NCBI RefSeq assembly: GCF_018130245.1
Contig: NZ_JAFCKP010000022.1
Location: 22,399 to 86,398, forward strand
Origin: Bradyrhizobium sp. SZCCT0231
GTDB lineage: Bacteria > Pseudomonadota > Alphaproteobacteria > Rhizobiales > Xanthobacteraceae
Direction of reading: 5' to 3'
DNA length: 64,000 nt
Within the stretch, counting starts at the first letter, position 1. Every line of letters starts with the position of its first letter. The notes beneath the pieces are model-generated. The model did no database searches and was not told the DNA's origin. It was given only the letters and a program-made list of their open reading frames with translations. The position numbers were made by a program, and so were the translations under genes. Below are positions 1 to 8,801 of the stretch, in pieces.

Positions 1-1
1 G

Positions 2-394
2 GAGCTCGAGGCATTGTGCGCAGGCCTCGCCGCCGAACGCATGTCGCCGGCCGAGCGCCATGCGCTCGAGGCCGTCCACGAGGAGCTGCGGCTCTTGAGC
101 TACGCCGGCAATCCCGAGCGCTTCCACGAGGTCAACGAGCGCTTCCACAACACGATCTATGCGGGCTCGCAGAACGGCTATATCGCCGAGATCACGCTGG
201 CGACGCGCGTGCGCGTGCAGCCGTTCCGCCGTGCCCAGTTCCGCAACCTCGGCCGTCTGGCCAAATCGCAGGCCGAGCACGACCGCGTCGTCGTCGCCAT
301 CATGCGCGGCGACAAGCAGGGCGCCGCCGCGGCGATGCGCGCGCATATCGAATTGGTGCGCGGGGAGTACGAGATCTACGCGGTGTCGGTGTAG
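2..394 (+). CDS. GntR-family regulator, FCD ligand-binding domain (5' end outside window)
   Basis: The frame is open to the window edge, so the N-terminal winged-helix DNA-binding domain is missing and only the C-terminal all-helical FCD ligand domain is seen. Histidines in NERFHNTIY, in SQAEHDRVV and in AMRAHIELV fit the metal/ligand pocket usual for this fold. FCD regulators usually repress catabolic genes and respond to small acids. The gene converges on allophanate hydrolase, which it may control, although no direct evidence for that is visible here. The family call is firm. The target is not known. Confidence 0.8.
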   Translation, partial: ELEALCAGLAAERMSPAERHALEAVHEELRLLSYAGNPERFHEVNERFHNTIYAGSQNGYIAEITLATRVRVQPFRRAQFRNLGRLAKSQAEHDRVVVAIMRGDKQGAAAAMRAHIELVRGEYEIYAVSV

Positions 395-408
395 CGCGCT
401 CGGTGCGG

Positions 409-494
409 TAGGGTGGGCAAAGGCGCAAAGCGCCGTGCCCACCGTCTCTCCAAATTGACGGTGATGGTGGGCACGCTTCGCTTTGCCCACCCTA
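409..494. repeat. Intergenic palindromic repeat, family TAGGGTGGGC (copy 1)
   Basis: The ends are perfect inverted copies, TAGGGTGGGCAAAG and CTTTGCCCACCCTA, with further internal complementarity around GTGCCCACC. It sits between two convergent genes. Near-identical copies occur at 57015-57107 and 63843-63936. Confidence 0.85.
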
Positions 495-500
495 CGAGAG

Positions 501-2306
501 CTACGTCTTCGTTGCTTCCATATACTTCCGCCACCCGCCATACGCTGTGATATCGCGCGCCTCGCCCAGCACCTCGGGCTCGACGAGAAAACCCTTCACG
601 CTGCGCCCATCAGTAAGCCGGATCGTGCCGATCGCCATCGGCGCGGGAATGGCGTTGACGAACTTGCCGAACGCCGCCGCAGACAGCGACCAGATCTCCA
701 GCTCGATCGGCGCACCCTTGCCGGCTTCGACGCGCAGCAGGCCCGGCTTCGGCGGCGTGGTATTGAGCGCATAGAGCTTGTAGTCGGACGCAGTCTTTGT
801 CGCCTCGATCAGGTGTCCGTTCAGCGCCTTCAACTCGCCGTTCAGCGCCATGCCGGACAGATGCGCACCGACCACCGCGATCGGAATCTCGTCGTCGCTG
901 CTGGCAGGCAGCGGCGCGAGTGCGGGCTGCGCGACGCCCTTGGCGCCAACGGTCAGCTTCGTATCGGCATGGAAGACGCGGCCGATGCTGGCCAGCATCG
1001 CATCGCGGCCTGCGGGCGCCAGCAGCGTGATGCCGAACGGAGTGCCGTCGGCGCGCATCGATGCCGGCACGGCGAGGCCGCAGAGGTCGAGCAGGTTGAC
1101 GAAGTTGGTGTAGGTGCCGAGCCGGCTGTTGAGCTCGATCGGGTTGGCGAGCACCTGTGCGGTCGTGTAGGCCGTCGGCGCCGTCGGCAGCACCAGCGCG
1201 TTGATATTCGCAAACGTGCGCTCGGCGATCTTGCGCAGGCCTTGCAAACGGTAGAGCGCCGAGAAGGTCTCCGCCGCAGTCAGCCGCGCGCCGGCCGCGG
1301 TGATTTCGCGGGTGACGGGGTGAATCGCGTCGGGCGCGGATGCCAGCAGATCCTTGATCACGAGATAACGTTCGGCGACCCACGGCCCTTCATAGAGCAG
1401 CCGCGCCGTCTCGTAGAACGGCTCGAGGTCGAACTCGACGAGCGTGGCTCCAAGCGCAGTCCATCGCTTCACTGCATCGCTGTACGCGGCTTCCGCCTTC
1501 TTGTCGCCGAAGAAGATCAGCTGCCCGTTGCGCGGCACGCCGAGGCGCAGATTCGCGGGGAATTGCGTGATCGCGCCAAGCGGCCGGTCGCGCGAGAATG
1601 GATCGGCCTGGTCCGGGCCGGCCATCACCGACAGCGCCAGCGCGGCATCGTCCACTGTCAGTGCGAACACCGAAATGCAGTCGAGCGTGCGGCAGGCCGG
1701 CACCAGGCCCGCGGTCGAGATCATGCCGAGGCTCGGCTTCAGCCCGACGATGTTGTTGAGCATCGCCGGCACGCGGCCAGAGCCAGCCGTGTCGGTGCCG
1801 AGCGACAACGGAACCAGGCCGGCGCCGACGGCGGTGGCCGAGCCCGAGCTCGAGCCGCCGGGAATGAGATCCTCGCGGATCGAGTTGCGCGGGATGCCAT
1901 AAGGCGAACGCACGCCGACGAGGCCGGTTGCAAACTGGTCGAGATTGGTCTTGCCGATGATGATGGCGCCCGCCGCGCGCAGCCGCTCCACCGCGGTCGA
2001 GTCGTGGGCGGGCGTATAGGAGAAAGCCGGGCAGGCCGCCGTGGTCGGGAAGCCCAGCGCGTTGATATTGTCCTTCACCGCGACCGGCACGCCGTAGAGC
2101 GGCAGGCTGGCAGCATCCGCCCGGGCTGCGATCTTGTCGGCCTCTGTGATCGCGTCCTTCTCGTCGCGCAGGCTGATGAACACGGCAGGATCGTTGTGAT
2201 CGCGGATGCGCCGATAGGTCCGCGCGATCGTCTCTGCCGGCGTCAGCGTGTCCGCGCGATGCGCGGCCACGATCGCGGCGATCGTTTCAGGCTGTTCAGC
2301 CCCCAT
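501..2306 (-). CDS. atzF: Allophanate hydrolase
   Basis: The amidase-signature enzyme hydrolyses allophanate to ammonia and carbon dioxide, the second step of urea or biuret breakdown by the carboxylase route. The N-terminal ~450 residues carry the Ser-cisSer-Lys catalytic set: the lysine in VAVKDN and the serines of GGSSSGSA and of the GTDTAGS stretch. The last ~150 residues match the separate C-terminal domain of bacterial allophanate hydrolases, ending in EVLGEARDITAYGGWRKYME. The chosen start (MGAEQPE) is the internal Met ten codons into the longest frame; the upstream Met at 2336 is possible. Urea carboxylase or biuret hydrolase is not in the window. Confidence 0.88.
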   Translation of the reverse strand: MGAEQPETIAAIVAAHRADTLTPAETIARTYRRIRDHNDPAVFISLRDEKDAITEADKIAARADAASLPLYGVPVAVKDNINALGFPTTAACPAFSYTPAHDSTAVERLRAAGAIIIGKTNLDQFATGLVGVRSPYGIPRNSIREDLIPGGSSSGSATAVGAGLVPLSLGTDTAGSGRVPAMLNNIVGLKPSLGMISTAGLVPACRTLDCISVFALTVDDAALALSVMAGPDQADPFSRDRPLGAITQFPANLRLGVPRNGQLIFFGDKKAEAAYSDAVKRWTALGATLVEFDLEPFYETARLLYEGPWVAERYLVIKDLLASAPDAIHPVTREITAAGARLTAAETFSALYRLQGLRKIAERTFANINALVLPTAPTAYTTAQVLANPIELNSRLGTYTNFVNLLDLCGLAVPASMRADGTPFGITLLAPAGRDAMLASIGRVFHADTKLTVGAKGVAQPALAPLPASSDDEIPIAVVGAHLSGMALNGELKALNGHLIEATKTASDYKLYALNTTPPKPGLLRVEAGKGAPIELEIWSLSAAAFGKFVNAIPAPMAIGTIRLTDGRSVKGFLVEPEVLGEARDITAYGGWRKYMEATKT

Positions 2307-2500
2307 GGCGTCCAAACTCCGGCAATTCGTCCTCACCCCGAGTGAAGCAAGCGATGTGCCATTGTGTACATTATCCGGGCAGGACGGAAACTCCGGTTAT
2401 TATCGTGCGATCAGTGGCTTGAGGGATATTCCGGCAGGCGCATAGGTCGTTGCAACGGCGGCCTATGGCGTGCATCTGCCCAAATCATGGGCGGTCGACA

Positions 2501-3007
2501 TCAGGTGAAGCCCGCAAGGATCCGAAGCAGCTGCTCCCGGTTCGCCTTGCCGATCTTGGCCTCGACATGCCGCTCATGCTCGGCGGCGAGACGCTTGAAC
2601 TTCGCCAGCGCCGTCTCGCCCTGCGCGGTGAGGTGCAGCGCATGGGAGCGCCGGTCCTCCTTCGACTTGGTCCGCTTCACCAGCTTGCGCTGTTCGAGGC
2701 TGTCGAGCAAATGCACCAGGCGGGCGCGCTCGATGCCGAGGCGCTTTGCCACCGCCATCTGTGACAGGCCCGGATTGGCGCCGATCACCGTCAGCACCGA
2801 ATATTGCGTCGGCCTGATGTCGACATCGCCGAGCGTCCTGATGAAGTCCTGGAAAATCCAGATCTGGAAGCGTCGCACCGCATATCCGGCGTGGCCGACC
2901 AGGGCATCGAGGCCGATGTCATCGGCGACGTCGCGAGGTGCCGCGCCGTTGCCGGCGCGCTTGCGTGCGGAGAGGTGGATGTCGGCCCGGGCTGGATTGG
3001 CTGTCAC
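2501..3007 (-). CDS. MarR-family transcriptional regulator (beside the hydroxycinnamate-CoA ligase)
   Basis: A 168-residue winged-helix regulator. Helices and wing are recognisable in LSQMAVAKRLGIERARLVHL and in the wing KSKEDRRSHALHLT. It is transcribed divergently from the feruloyl-CoA synthetase-like gene, with a perfect MarR-type palindrome in the shared 150-bp gap. MarR proteins in this setting usually repress the CoA ligase operon and are released by a hydroxycinnamoyl-CoA. That ligand is inference from context. Confidence 0.85.
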   Translation of the reverse strand: MTANPARADIHLSARKRAGNGAAPRDVADDIGLDALVGHAGYAVRRFQIWIFQDFIRTLGDVDIRPTQYSVLTVIGANPGLSQMAVAKRLGIERARLVHLLDSLEQRKLVKRTKSKEDRRSHALHLTAQGETALAKFKRLAAEHERHVEAKIGKANREQLLRILAGFT

Positions 3008-3058
3008 GTCGGTGTCTCCTGTCGCGCAATCCTAGCGCCGCGCGGCCTCGAGAGAAAG

Positions 3059-3079
3059 ATTGTTGTTGACGACAACAAT
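3059..3079. promoter_or_regulatory. Candidate MarR operator between marR and the CoA ligase
   Basis: A perfect 8-bp inverted repeat, ATTGTTGT-TGACG-ACAACAAT, lies 51 bp before the marR start and 78 bp before the ligase start. Size, symmetry and position fit an operator controlling both divergent genes. The half-site TTGTTG recurs at 5203-5220. Confidence 0.65.
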
Positions 3080-3157
3080 TGCCGTGCCCAACATTATGGC
3101 CAAAGCGGCCCGGAACGAGGCTGCGGCCGATCCTGTATCGGGTGGAGGAGGAAACAC

Positions 3158-5005
3158 ATGACAGTCGCTCCAGGTGGTGACGTTGCAGGCCTGTTCGCAA
3201 CGCCAAGGACCGTCGCAGAGCATCGCGGCGACGGCAGCATCGTGCTGCGATCGCCGGATCCGTTGCGCGACGGCGCGCGCTGCGTCGGCGACTGGCTGGA
3301 GCAATGGGCGCGGCAAACGCCGGATGCGATCTTCCTGGCCGAACGCGGCAATGTCGAAGCGCCCTGGACCACCGTCACCTATGCGCAGGCGCTGCGGAAG
3401 GTGCGCGCCGCTGCGTCCTGGATCCTGGCGCAAAAGCTCAGCGCGCATCGCCCGCTCGCGATCCTCTCGGACAACGGCATCGATCACGCGCTGCTCGCGC
3501 TCGCCGCCCAGCATGTGGGCGTGCCCTCGGCGGCGATCTCGCCGGCCTATTCGCTGATGTCGAAGGATTTCGACAAGCTCAAGAGCATGATTGCGCTGCT
3601 CGGGCCGGGCGCGATCTATGTCTCTGCGACCAAGCCATTCGCGCCAGCGCTGGCTGCCATCAGGCCGCTGCACCAGGCACAGATCATCAGCGGCAATGCC
3701 GATGACGCCGACGCGCTCGCGTTCCGCACCGTTGCGGCAACGCCCGAGACGCCTGACGTTGCAAGAGCCTTTGCTGCGCTCACGCCTGATACGATCGCAA
3801 AATTCCTGTTCACCTCGGGCTCGACCGGCACGCCCAAGGCAGTCATCAACACCCAGCGCATGCTGACCTCCAGCCAGCAAGCCAAGGCGCAGACCTGGAC
3901 CTTCCTAGAACAGAGCCGCGATCTCGTCATTCTCGATTGGCTGCCCTGGAGTCATACGTTCGGCGCCAATCACAATTTCAATCTCGTGCTGCGCAATGGC
4001 GGCTCGCTGTACATCGACGGCGGCAAGCCCGCGCCTGGTCTCTTCGCGACGTCGCTCGCCAATCTGAAAAGCGTGATGCCGACGGTCTATTTCAATGTGC
4101 CGCGCGGTTTCGACATGCTGATCGCGGCGCTGCGCGCCGACGATGAGCTGCGTCGCCGCTTCTTCAGCGAGGTGAAATTCGCCTTCTATGCCGGCGCGGC
4201 GCTGCCGCAGAATCTGTGGGATGCCTTGGCAGAGCTTTCGACCAAGACCGTAGGTCGCACGCTGCCGATGGTCTCGGCCTGGGGCTCGACGGAAACCTCA
4301 CCGCTCGCCACCGACTGTCATTTCCTCGCCGAGCGCTCCGGCAACATCGGCGTGCCCATTCCCGGCACCGAGCTGAAGCTCGTCGCGTCGGGCGACAAGC
4401 TCGAGGTGCGGGTGCGCGGCCCCAATGTCACGCCGGGCTATTGGAAGGCGCCGGAACTGACCAGGCAGGCCTTCGACGAAGAGGGCTTCTATCTGATCGG
4501 CGACGCCGTGAAGCTTGCCGATAGCGCGCGGCCCGAGCGCGGCCTGTTCTTCGACGGCCGCGTCGCCGAAGACTTCAAGCTCAACTCCGGCACCTGGGTC
4601 AGCGTCGGCACGCTGCGCGTTGCCGGCATCGCTGCGCTGGCGCCGCTGGCGCAGGACATCGTCGTCGCCGGTCACGGCGGCGACGAGGTGCGCTTCCTGG
4701 TGTTTCCGAACATCGCAGCTTGCCGCGCCCTTGCCGGGCTGCCCGAGACGGCCGCTGTGGGCGATGTGCTGGCGCATGCCAAGGTCCGCAGTGCGATCGC
4801 GCACGGTCTCGCAAAGCTGAAGCAGCAGGGCGCAAACTCCTCCGGCCACGCCACGCGTGCGCTGCTGCTCGCCGAGCCGCCATCAGTCGACGGCGGCGAG
4901 ATCACCGACAAGGGCTACATCAACCAGCGCGCCGTGCTGACGCGACGTGCGGAGGCGGTGGCGCGGTTGAATGATGATGCGTCGGAAGAGTGGATCGGGC
5001 TGTAA
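3158..5005 (+). CDS. Feruloyl-CoA synthetase-like aryl-CoA ligase (ANL superfamily)
   Basis: The 615-residue ATP-dependent ligase activates an aromatic acid through an acyl-adenylate to the CoA thioester. The AMP/phosphate loop FTSGSTGTPKA, the A5-like motif AWGSTETSP and the hinge region GLFFDGRVAEDFKLNSG are visible. Length and the SGTWVSVG stretch match the feruloyl-CoA synthase branch rather than the shorter benzoate or 4-coumarate ligases. The ATG follows GGTGGAGGAG; longer readings upstream run through the marR gene. The usual partners, hydratase/lyase and vanillin dehydrogenase, are not beside it. The substrate could be ferulate, coumarate or a related hydroxycinnamate. Confidence 0.82.
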   Translation: MTVAPGGDVAGLFATPRTVAEHRGDGSIVLRSPDPLRDGARCVGDWLEQWARQTPDAIFLAERGNVEAPWTTVTYAQALRKVRAAASWILAQKLSAHRPLAILSDNGIDHALLALAAQHVGVPSAAISPAYSLMSKDFDKLKSMIALLGPGAIYVSATKPFAPALAAIRPLHQAQIISGNADDADALAFRTVAATPETPDVARAFAALTPDTIAKFLFTSGSTGTPKAVINTQRMLTSSQQAKAQTWTFLEQSRDLVILDWLPWSHTFGANHNFNLVLRNGGSLYIDGGKPAPGLFATSLANLKSVMPTVYFNVPRGFDMLIAALRADDELRRRFFSEVKFAFYAGAALPQNLWDALAELSTKTVGRTLPMVSAWGSTETSPLATDCHFLAERSGNIGVPIPGTELKLVASGDKLEVRVRGPNVTPGYWKAPELTRQAFDEEGFYLIGDAVKLADSARPERGLFFDGRVAEDFKLNSGTWVSVGTLRVAGIAALAPLAQDIVVAGHGGDEVRFLVFPNIAACRALAGLPETAAVGDVLAHAKVRSAIAHGLAKLKQQGANSSGHATRALLLAEPPSVDGGEITDKGYINQRAVLTRRAEAVARLNDDASEEWIGL

Positions 5006-5013
5006 CACTAGCA

Positions 5014-5150
5014 TCTCTCGTGCCCCGGACGCAGCGCAGCACGCAGTGATGCGCTGCAGAGCCGGGGCCCATCTCTCGTCGTGCACGCGGCGCCTGGGTC
5101 CCGGCTCTGCGTCGCGTCATTTCATGCCGCGCCGCGTCCGCGACACGCGA
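5014..5150. repeat. Intergenic palindromic repeat, family CTCGTGCCCCGGACGC (copy 1)
   Basis: A long imperfect palindrome starts CTCGTGCCCCGGACGCAGCG and ends in the complementary CGCGTCCGCGACACGCGAG, with inner arms around GCAGAGCCGGGG and CCCGGCTCTGC. Related copies lie at 20761-20909 and 53132-53276. Confidence 0.75.
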
Positions 5151-5202
5151 GCGGGCGGCGCCGATAAGCCAGCCATCCTGTCGCAATATCCTGCCGATTC
5201 TT

Positions 5203-5220
5203 TTGTTGCCTAAGCAACTA
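5203..5220. promoter_or_regulatory. Palindrome with TTGTTG/CAAC half-sites before a vestigial start
   Basis: TTGTTGC-CTAA-GCAACTA contains a perfect GTTGC/GCAAC inverted repeat. It resembles the operator at 3059-3079. It is followed 60 bp later by GGAGGAAACAATG at 5281-5291, a good ribosome site and start codon on the + strand, yet no recognisable gene follows. It may be the remaining control region of a deleted hydroxycinnamate gene. Confidence 0.4.
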
Positions 5221-5369
5221 ATTTGTGCGAACCCTTCCGGACGAAGACGACGGCGGGCGAACCGCTGCGTCCGATCTTGGAGGAAACAATGCTCGGCAGG
5301 AATGGTGCCGCGGGCAAACGCGGGCGCATGCCTGAAGACGTCAGCACGACGCAGCCGCGACGCGGCGCG

Positions 5370-5876
5370 TCAGCTGTAGCTGCTGTCCGTCACCGCGCCG
5401 AGATTTTCGTGCAGCCGGCGGAGCAGATCGATCAGCACCTCGCGCTCGTCCTTGCTCAGGCACGACAGCAGGCGCCGTTCGCGCTCGAATGCCGCCACGA
5501 TCACCTTGTCATGCGTGGCCCGACCCCTTGCGGTCAGCGAGATCGAATGAGTGCGGCCGTCATTGGGGTCGGTGCGGATCGAGATCAGCCCGCGCTTCTC
5601 CAGACCCGCGAGCGTCCGGCTCACCGGGCCCTTGTCGAAGCCGATGACGTGGCAGATGCGCGAGGCGGGAATGCCGGGCTCGATCGCCAGCAGCGACATG
5701 ATTCGCCATTCCGTGACGTTGACGCCGAACTGCTTCTGATAGAACCCGGTCGCACTATTCGAAAGCTTGTTGGCGATGAAGGTAATGAACGCCGGGACGT
5801 AACGCTCGAGATCGAGCGTCGGCCCCGCATCAGCGGGCGCGGGCTTCTGGCGGGCTCTGGTCGAGGACGGCGGCAT
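5370..5876 (-). CDS. MarR-family transcriptional regulator (beside CYP199A)
   Basis: A 168-residue winged-helix regulator. The recognition region IPASRICHVIGFDKGPVSRT and the wing DPNDGRTHSISLT are typical of MarR. It is divergent from the CYP199A-ferredoxin-binding protein genes with only 83 bp between starts, and that gap holds a perfect 7-bp inverted repeat. It probably represses the P450 operon and responds to a benzoate-type acid; the ligand is not known. Confidence 0.85.
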   Translation of the reverse strand: MPPSSTRARQKPAPADAGPTLDLERYVPAFITFIANKLSNSATGFYQKQFGVNVTEWRIMSLLAIEPGIPASRICHVIGFDKGPVSRTLAGLEKRGLISIRTDPNDGRTHSISLTARGRATHDKVIVAAFERERRLLSCLSKDEREVLIDLLRRLHENLGAVTDSSYS

Positions 5877-5911
5877 ATCGGGCTTCTGACTCGCGGCGTG
5901 CCCAGAGACCT

Positions 5912-5930
5912 AAGGGCATGCGCTGCCCTT
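5912..5930. promoter_or_regulatory. Candidate MarR operator upstream of CYP199A
   Basis: AAGGGCA-TGCGC-TGCCCTT is a perfect 7-bp inverted repeat with a 5-bp spacer. It lies 36 bp before the marR start and 30 bp before the P450 start, where a repressor could cover both promoters. Confidence 0.5.
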
Positions 5931-5959
5931 TCACAAGATCAAAATGAGGGAGGTCTTCC

Positions 5960-7168
5960 ATGACCGGATCCGGCTCCGCGGGATCGGGAGTCCCGCATCT
6001 CGACGTCGACCCCTTCGACATGACTTTTTTTGCCGACCCCTATCCCACGCATGAGCTGCTGCGGGAGGCGGGGCCCGTGGTCTATCTCGACAAATGGAAG
6101 GTCTATGGCGTGGCGCGTTATGCCGAGGTCCATGCCGTGCTGAACGATCCCGCCACCTTCTGCTCCAGCCGCGGCGTCGGGCTGTCCGACTTCAAGAAGG
6201 AGACGCCGTGGCGGCCGCCGAGCCTGATCCTCGAGGCCGATCCACCTGCGCACACCCGCACCCGCGCCGTGCTGTCAAAAGTGCTGTCGCCGACCGTGAT
6301 GAAGCAGGTGCGCGATCGTTTTGCCGCGGCGGCGGTGGAGCGGGTGGATGCGCTGCTGGACAAGCGCAGCTTCGATGCGATCACCGACCTTGCGGAAGCC
6401 TATCCGCTATCGATCTTTCCGGATGCGCTCGGCCTCAAGCCGGAGGGGCGCGAGCATCTGATTCCCTATGCCAGCGTCGTGTTCAACGCGTTCGGTCCGC
6501 CCAACCAGTTGCGCCAGGAGGCGATCGAACGGTCGATGCCTCACCAGGCCTATGTTGCCGAGCAATGCCAGCGGGAGAACCTTGCGCCCGGCGGCTTTGG
6601 CGCCTGCATTCATGCGCAGGTCGACGAGGGTGCTATCACGCCCACCGAAGCGCCGCTGCTAGTGCGCTCGCTGCTGTCGGCCGGCCTCGACACCACCGTC
6701 AATGGCATCGGTGCGGCGCTCTATTGTCTCGCACGCTTTCCGGATCAATGGCAGCGCCTGCGCGAGGATCTCACGCTGGCGCGCGGAGCCTTCGAGGAAG
6801 CTGTGCGCTTCGAAAGCCCGGTGCAGACCTTCTTTCGCACCACCACGCGCGAGGTCGAGCTGTCAGGCGCGAGGATCGGCGAGGGCGAGAAGGTGCTGAT
6901 GTTCCTCGCGGCAGCCAATCGCGATCCGCGCCGCTGGGACGAGCCGGACAGCTACGACATCACCCGCCGCACCTCCGGCCATGTCGGCTTCGGCTCCGGC
7001 ATCCACATGTGCGTCGGCCAGCTCGTCGCCCGCCTCGAAGGCGAGGTGATGCTGACGGCACTGGCCCGGCGCATCGCGAAGATCGAGATCACGGGCGAGC
7101 CGAAGCGCCGCTTCAACAACACTCTGCGCGGGCTCGACAGCCTGCCGGTCACCATCACCCCGGCCTGA
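5960..7168 (+). CDS. Cytochrome P450, CYP199A family (para-substituted benzoate oxidation)
   Basis: A soluble 402-residue class I P450. The I-helix oxygen-activation motif AGLDTT, the ExxR pair in the K helix (FEEAVRFES) and the haem loop FGSGIHMCVGQ with Cys351 are present. The stretches EAGPVVYLDKW, FCSSRGVGLSDFKKE and SLILEADPPAHTRTRAVLSK closely resemble, from memory, the Rhodopseudomonas CYP199A enzymes, which O-demethylate 4-methoxybenzoate and related acids. The gene directly precedes its 2Fe-2S ferredoxin. The ferredoxin reductase is not in the window. The ATG follows GAGGGAGG. Confidence 0.92.
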   Translation: MTGSGSAGSGVPHLDVDPFDMTFFADPYPTHELLREAGPVVYLDKWKVYGVARYAEVHAVLNDPATFCSSRGVGLSDFKKETPWRPPSLILEADPPAHTRTRAVLSKVLSPTVMKQVRDRFAAAAVERVDALLDKRSFDAITDLAEAYPLSIFPDALGLKPEGREHLIPYASVVFNAFGPPNQLRQEAIERSMPHQAYVAEQCQRENLAPGGFGACIHAQVDEGAITPTEAPLLVRSLLSAGLDTTVNGIGAALYCLARFPDQWQRLREDLTLARGAFEEAVRFESPVQTFFRTTTREVELSGARIGEGEKVLMFLAAANRDPRRWDEPDSYDITRRTSGHVGFGSGIHMCVGQLVARLEGEVMLTALARRIAKIEITGEPKRRFNNTLRGLDSLPVTITPA

Positions 7169-7180
7169 CGAGGAGTCTTG

Positions 7181-7504
7181 ATGCCCGCCATCACCTTTAT
7201 CCATCCCGACGGCAAGTCCGATCGCGTCGAGACCGCGGGCGACGAAAGCGCCATGCAGGCCGCGACCCGTCACGGCCTCGACGGCATCCTGGCCGAATGC
7301 GGCGGCAACGCGATGTGCGCGACCTGCCACGTCTACGTCGATGACAGCTGGCTCGCGCGCCTGCCGGACATGGCGGACGACGAGGATGCGCTGCTCGACG
7401 GTACCGCGAGCGAGCGACTGCCGAACAGCCGGCTGTCCTGCCAGATCAAGATCACGCCCGCACTCGATGGGCTCGTGCTGAGACTGCCCGAACGGCAGGT
7501 CTGA
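7181..7504 (+). CDS. [2Fe-2S] ferredoxin of the CYP199A system
   Basis: A 107-residue adrenodoxin/putidaredoxin-type ferredoxin passing electrons from an NADH-dependent reductase to the P450. The cluster ligands are Cys40, Cys46, Cys49 and Cys87 (ECGGNAMCATCH and LSCQI), the usual CX5CX2C...C spacing. It starts 12 bp after the P450 stop, with GAGGAG before the ATG, so the two are cotranscribed. The upstream in-frame TTG directly before the ATG is less likely as start. Confidence 0.92.
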   Translation: MPAITFIHPDGKSDRVETAGDESAMQAATRHGLDGILAECGGNAMCATCHVYVDDSWLARLPDMADDEDALLDGTASERLPNSRLSCQIKITPALDGLVLRLPERQV

Positions 7505-7562
7505 TTTTTTCTCAAACGCGCCGGCATCGACCGGCGCGGCAATCGATCCAACAGGGGAGGGA

Positions 7563-8777
7563 ATGATGAAGCATCTGAAGTGGACGCTCGCGCTGGCCGC
7601 GAGCCTGATAACCGGCGCGGCGACCGCCGAGATATCGGACAACGTCGTACGCATCGGCGTGCTCAACGACATCTCCGGCATCTTCCAGGACACCAACGGC
7701 ATGGGCTCGGTCGAGGCCGCGCGCATGGCGGCGGAGGATTTCAACGGCGGCGGCAAAGGCATCAAGGTCGAGATCGTCTATGCCGATCACCAGAACAAGG
7801 CCGATGTCGGCAATGCCATCGCGCGCAAATGGCTCGATGTCGAAGGCGTCGATGCCATTGTCGACGTGCCGAATTCGGCCGTCGGCCTCTCCATCAACAC
7901 GCTGCTGCGCGACAGCCGCATGACCTTCCTGGCGTCCTCGACCGCGAGCTCGGACCTTACCGGCAAGGCTTGCTCGCCCAACACCATCCAATGGGTCAAC
8001 GACGCCTGGGCGACCGGCAACACCACGGCAGCCGCGATGATGTCGCGCGGCGGCAAGGACTGGTATTTCCTCACGGTCGATTACGCCCTCGGCAAGGGGA
8101 TCGAGGCGGAGGCGCAGAAATACATCGAGTCGCATGGCGGCAAGGTGCTCGGCTCCTCGAAGCATCCGCTCGGCACCTCCGATTTCGCGTCCTTCCTGTT
8201 GCAGGCGCAGGGCTCCAAAGCGCAGGTGATTGGGTTGGCGAACGCAGGCGGCGACACCATCAACGCGGTGAAGCAGGCCGCCGAGTTCGGCATCCAGCAG
8301 AGCGGCCAGAAGCTCGTCGCCTTCCTGCTCTTCATCAACGACGTCCACGGCATGGGCATCAAGGTCGCGCAGGGTCTCCAGCTCATGGAAGCGTTCTACT
8401 GGGACATGAACGACGACACCCGCGCCTTCGCCAAACGCTTTGCTGCACGGCCCGGCATGAACGGCAAGATGCCGAGCGGCAACCAGGCCGGCGTCTATGC
8501 CTCGACGCTCGCTTATCTCAACGCGGTCGCGGCGACCGGCAGCGACAATGCCAAGGACGCCGTGCCCGAGATGAAGAAGTTCAAGGGCAAGGACAAGCTG
8601 TTCGGAGACACCACGATCCGCCAGGATGGCCGCGTCGTGCATCCCATGTATCTGTTCGAGGTGAAGAAGCCGGAAGAGTCGAAATATCCATATGATTACT
8701 ACAAGCTGGTCTCAACGATTCCCGCGGAGCAGGCGTTCCGCCCGCTGGCAGAAGGCGGATGTGAGCTGGTGAAGTGA
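7563..8777 (+). CDS. Periplasmic ligand-binding protein, branched-chain amino acid/aromatic acid ABC type (LivK-like)
   Basis: The 404-residue type I periplasmic binding fold begins after a signal peptide of about 22 residues (hydrophobic core LALAASLITGAATA). The opening VVRIGVLNDISGIFQDTNG is typical of Peripla_BP_6 proteins. It lies 58 bp after the ferredoxin on the same strand, so its ligand is probably an aromatic acid for CYP199A. No permease or ATPase gene is adjacent; it would have to share an importer. The ATG-ATG start follows AGGGGAGGG; the second ATG at 7566 is equally possible. Confidence 0.85.
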   Translation: MMKHLKWTLALAASLITGAATAEISDNVVRIGVLNDISGIFQDTNGMGSVEAARMAAEDFNGGGKGIKVEIVYADHQNKADVGNAIARKWLDVEGVDAIVDVPNSAVGLSINTLLRDSRMTFLASSTASSDLTGKACSPNTIQWVNDAWATGNTTAAAMMSRGGKDWYFLTVDYALGKGIEAEAQKYIESHGGKVLGSSKHPLGTSDFASFLLQAQGSKAQVIGLANAGGDTINAVKQAAEFGIQQSGQKLVAFLLFINDVHGMGIKVAQGLQLMEAFYWDMNDDTRAFAKRFAARPGMNGKMPSGNQAGVYASTLAYLNAVAATGSDNAKDAVPEMKKFKGKDKLFGDTTIRQDGRVVHPMYLFEVKKPEESKYPYDYYKLVSTIPAEQAFRPLAEGGCELVK

Positions 8778-8801
8778 ATGTAGCTAGGAGCGCGATCTTT
8801 C

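Noticed and set aside
483-2345. Long + strand frame (620 codons) opposite allophanate hydrolase
   Set aside because: Arg/Gly/His-rich shadow of a well-supported gene on the other strand; no family features.
5223-5963. + strand frame starting near GGAGGAAACAATG
   Set aside because: After ~28 codons it is only antisense to the marR gene; kept as a finding about a relic, not as a gene.
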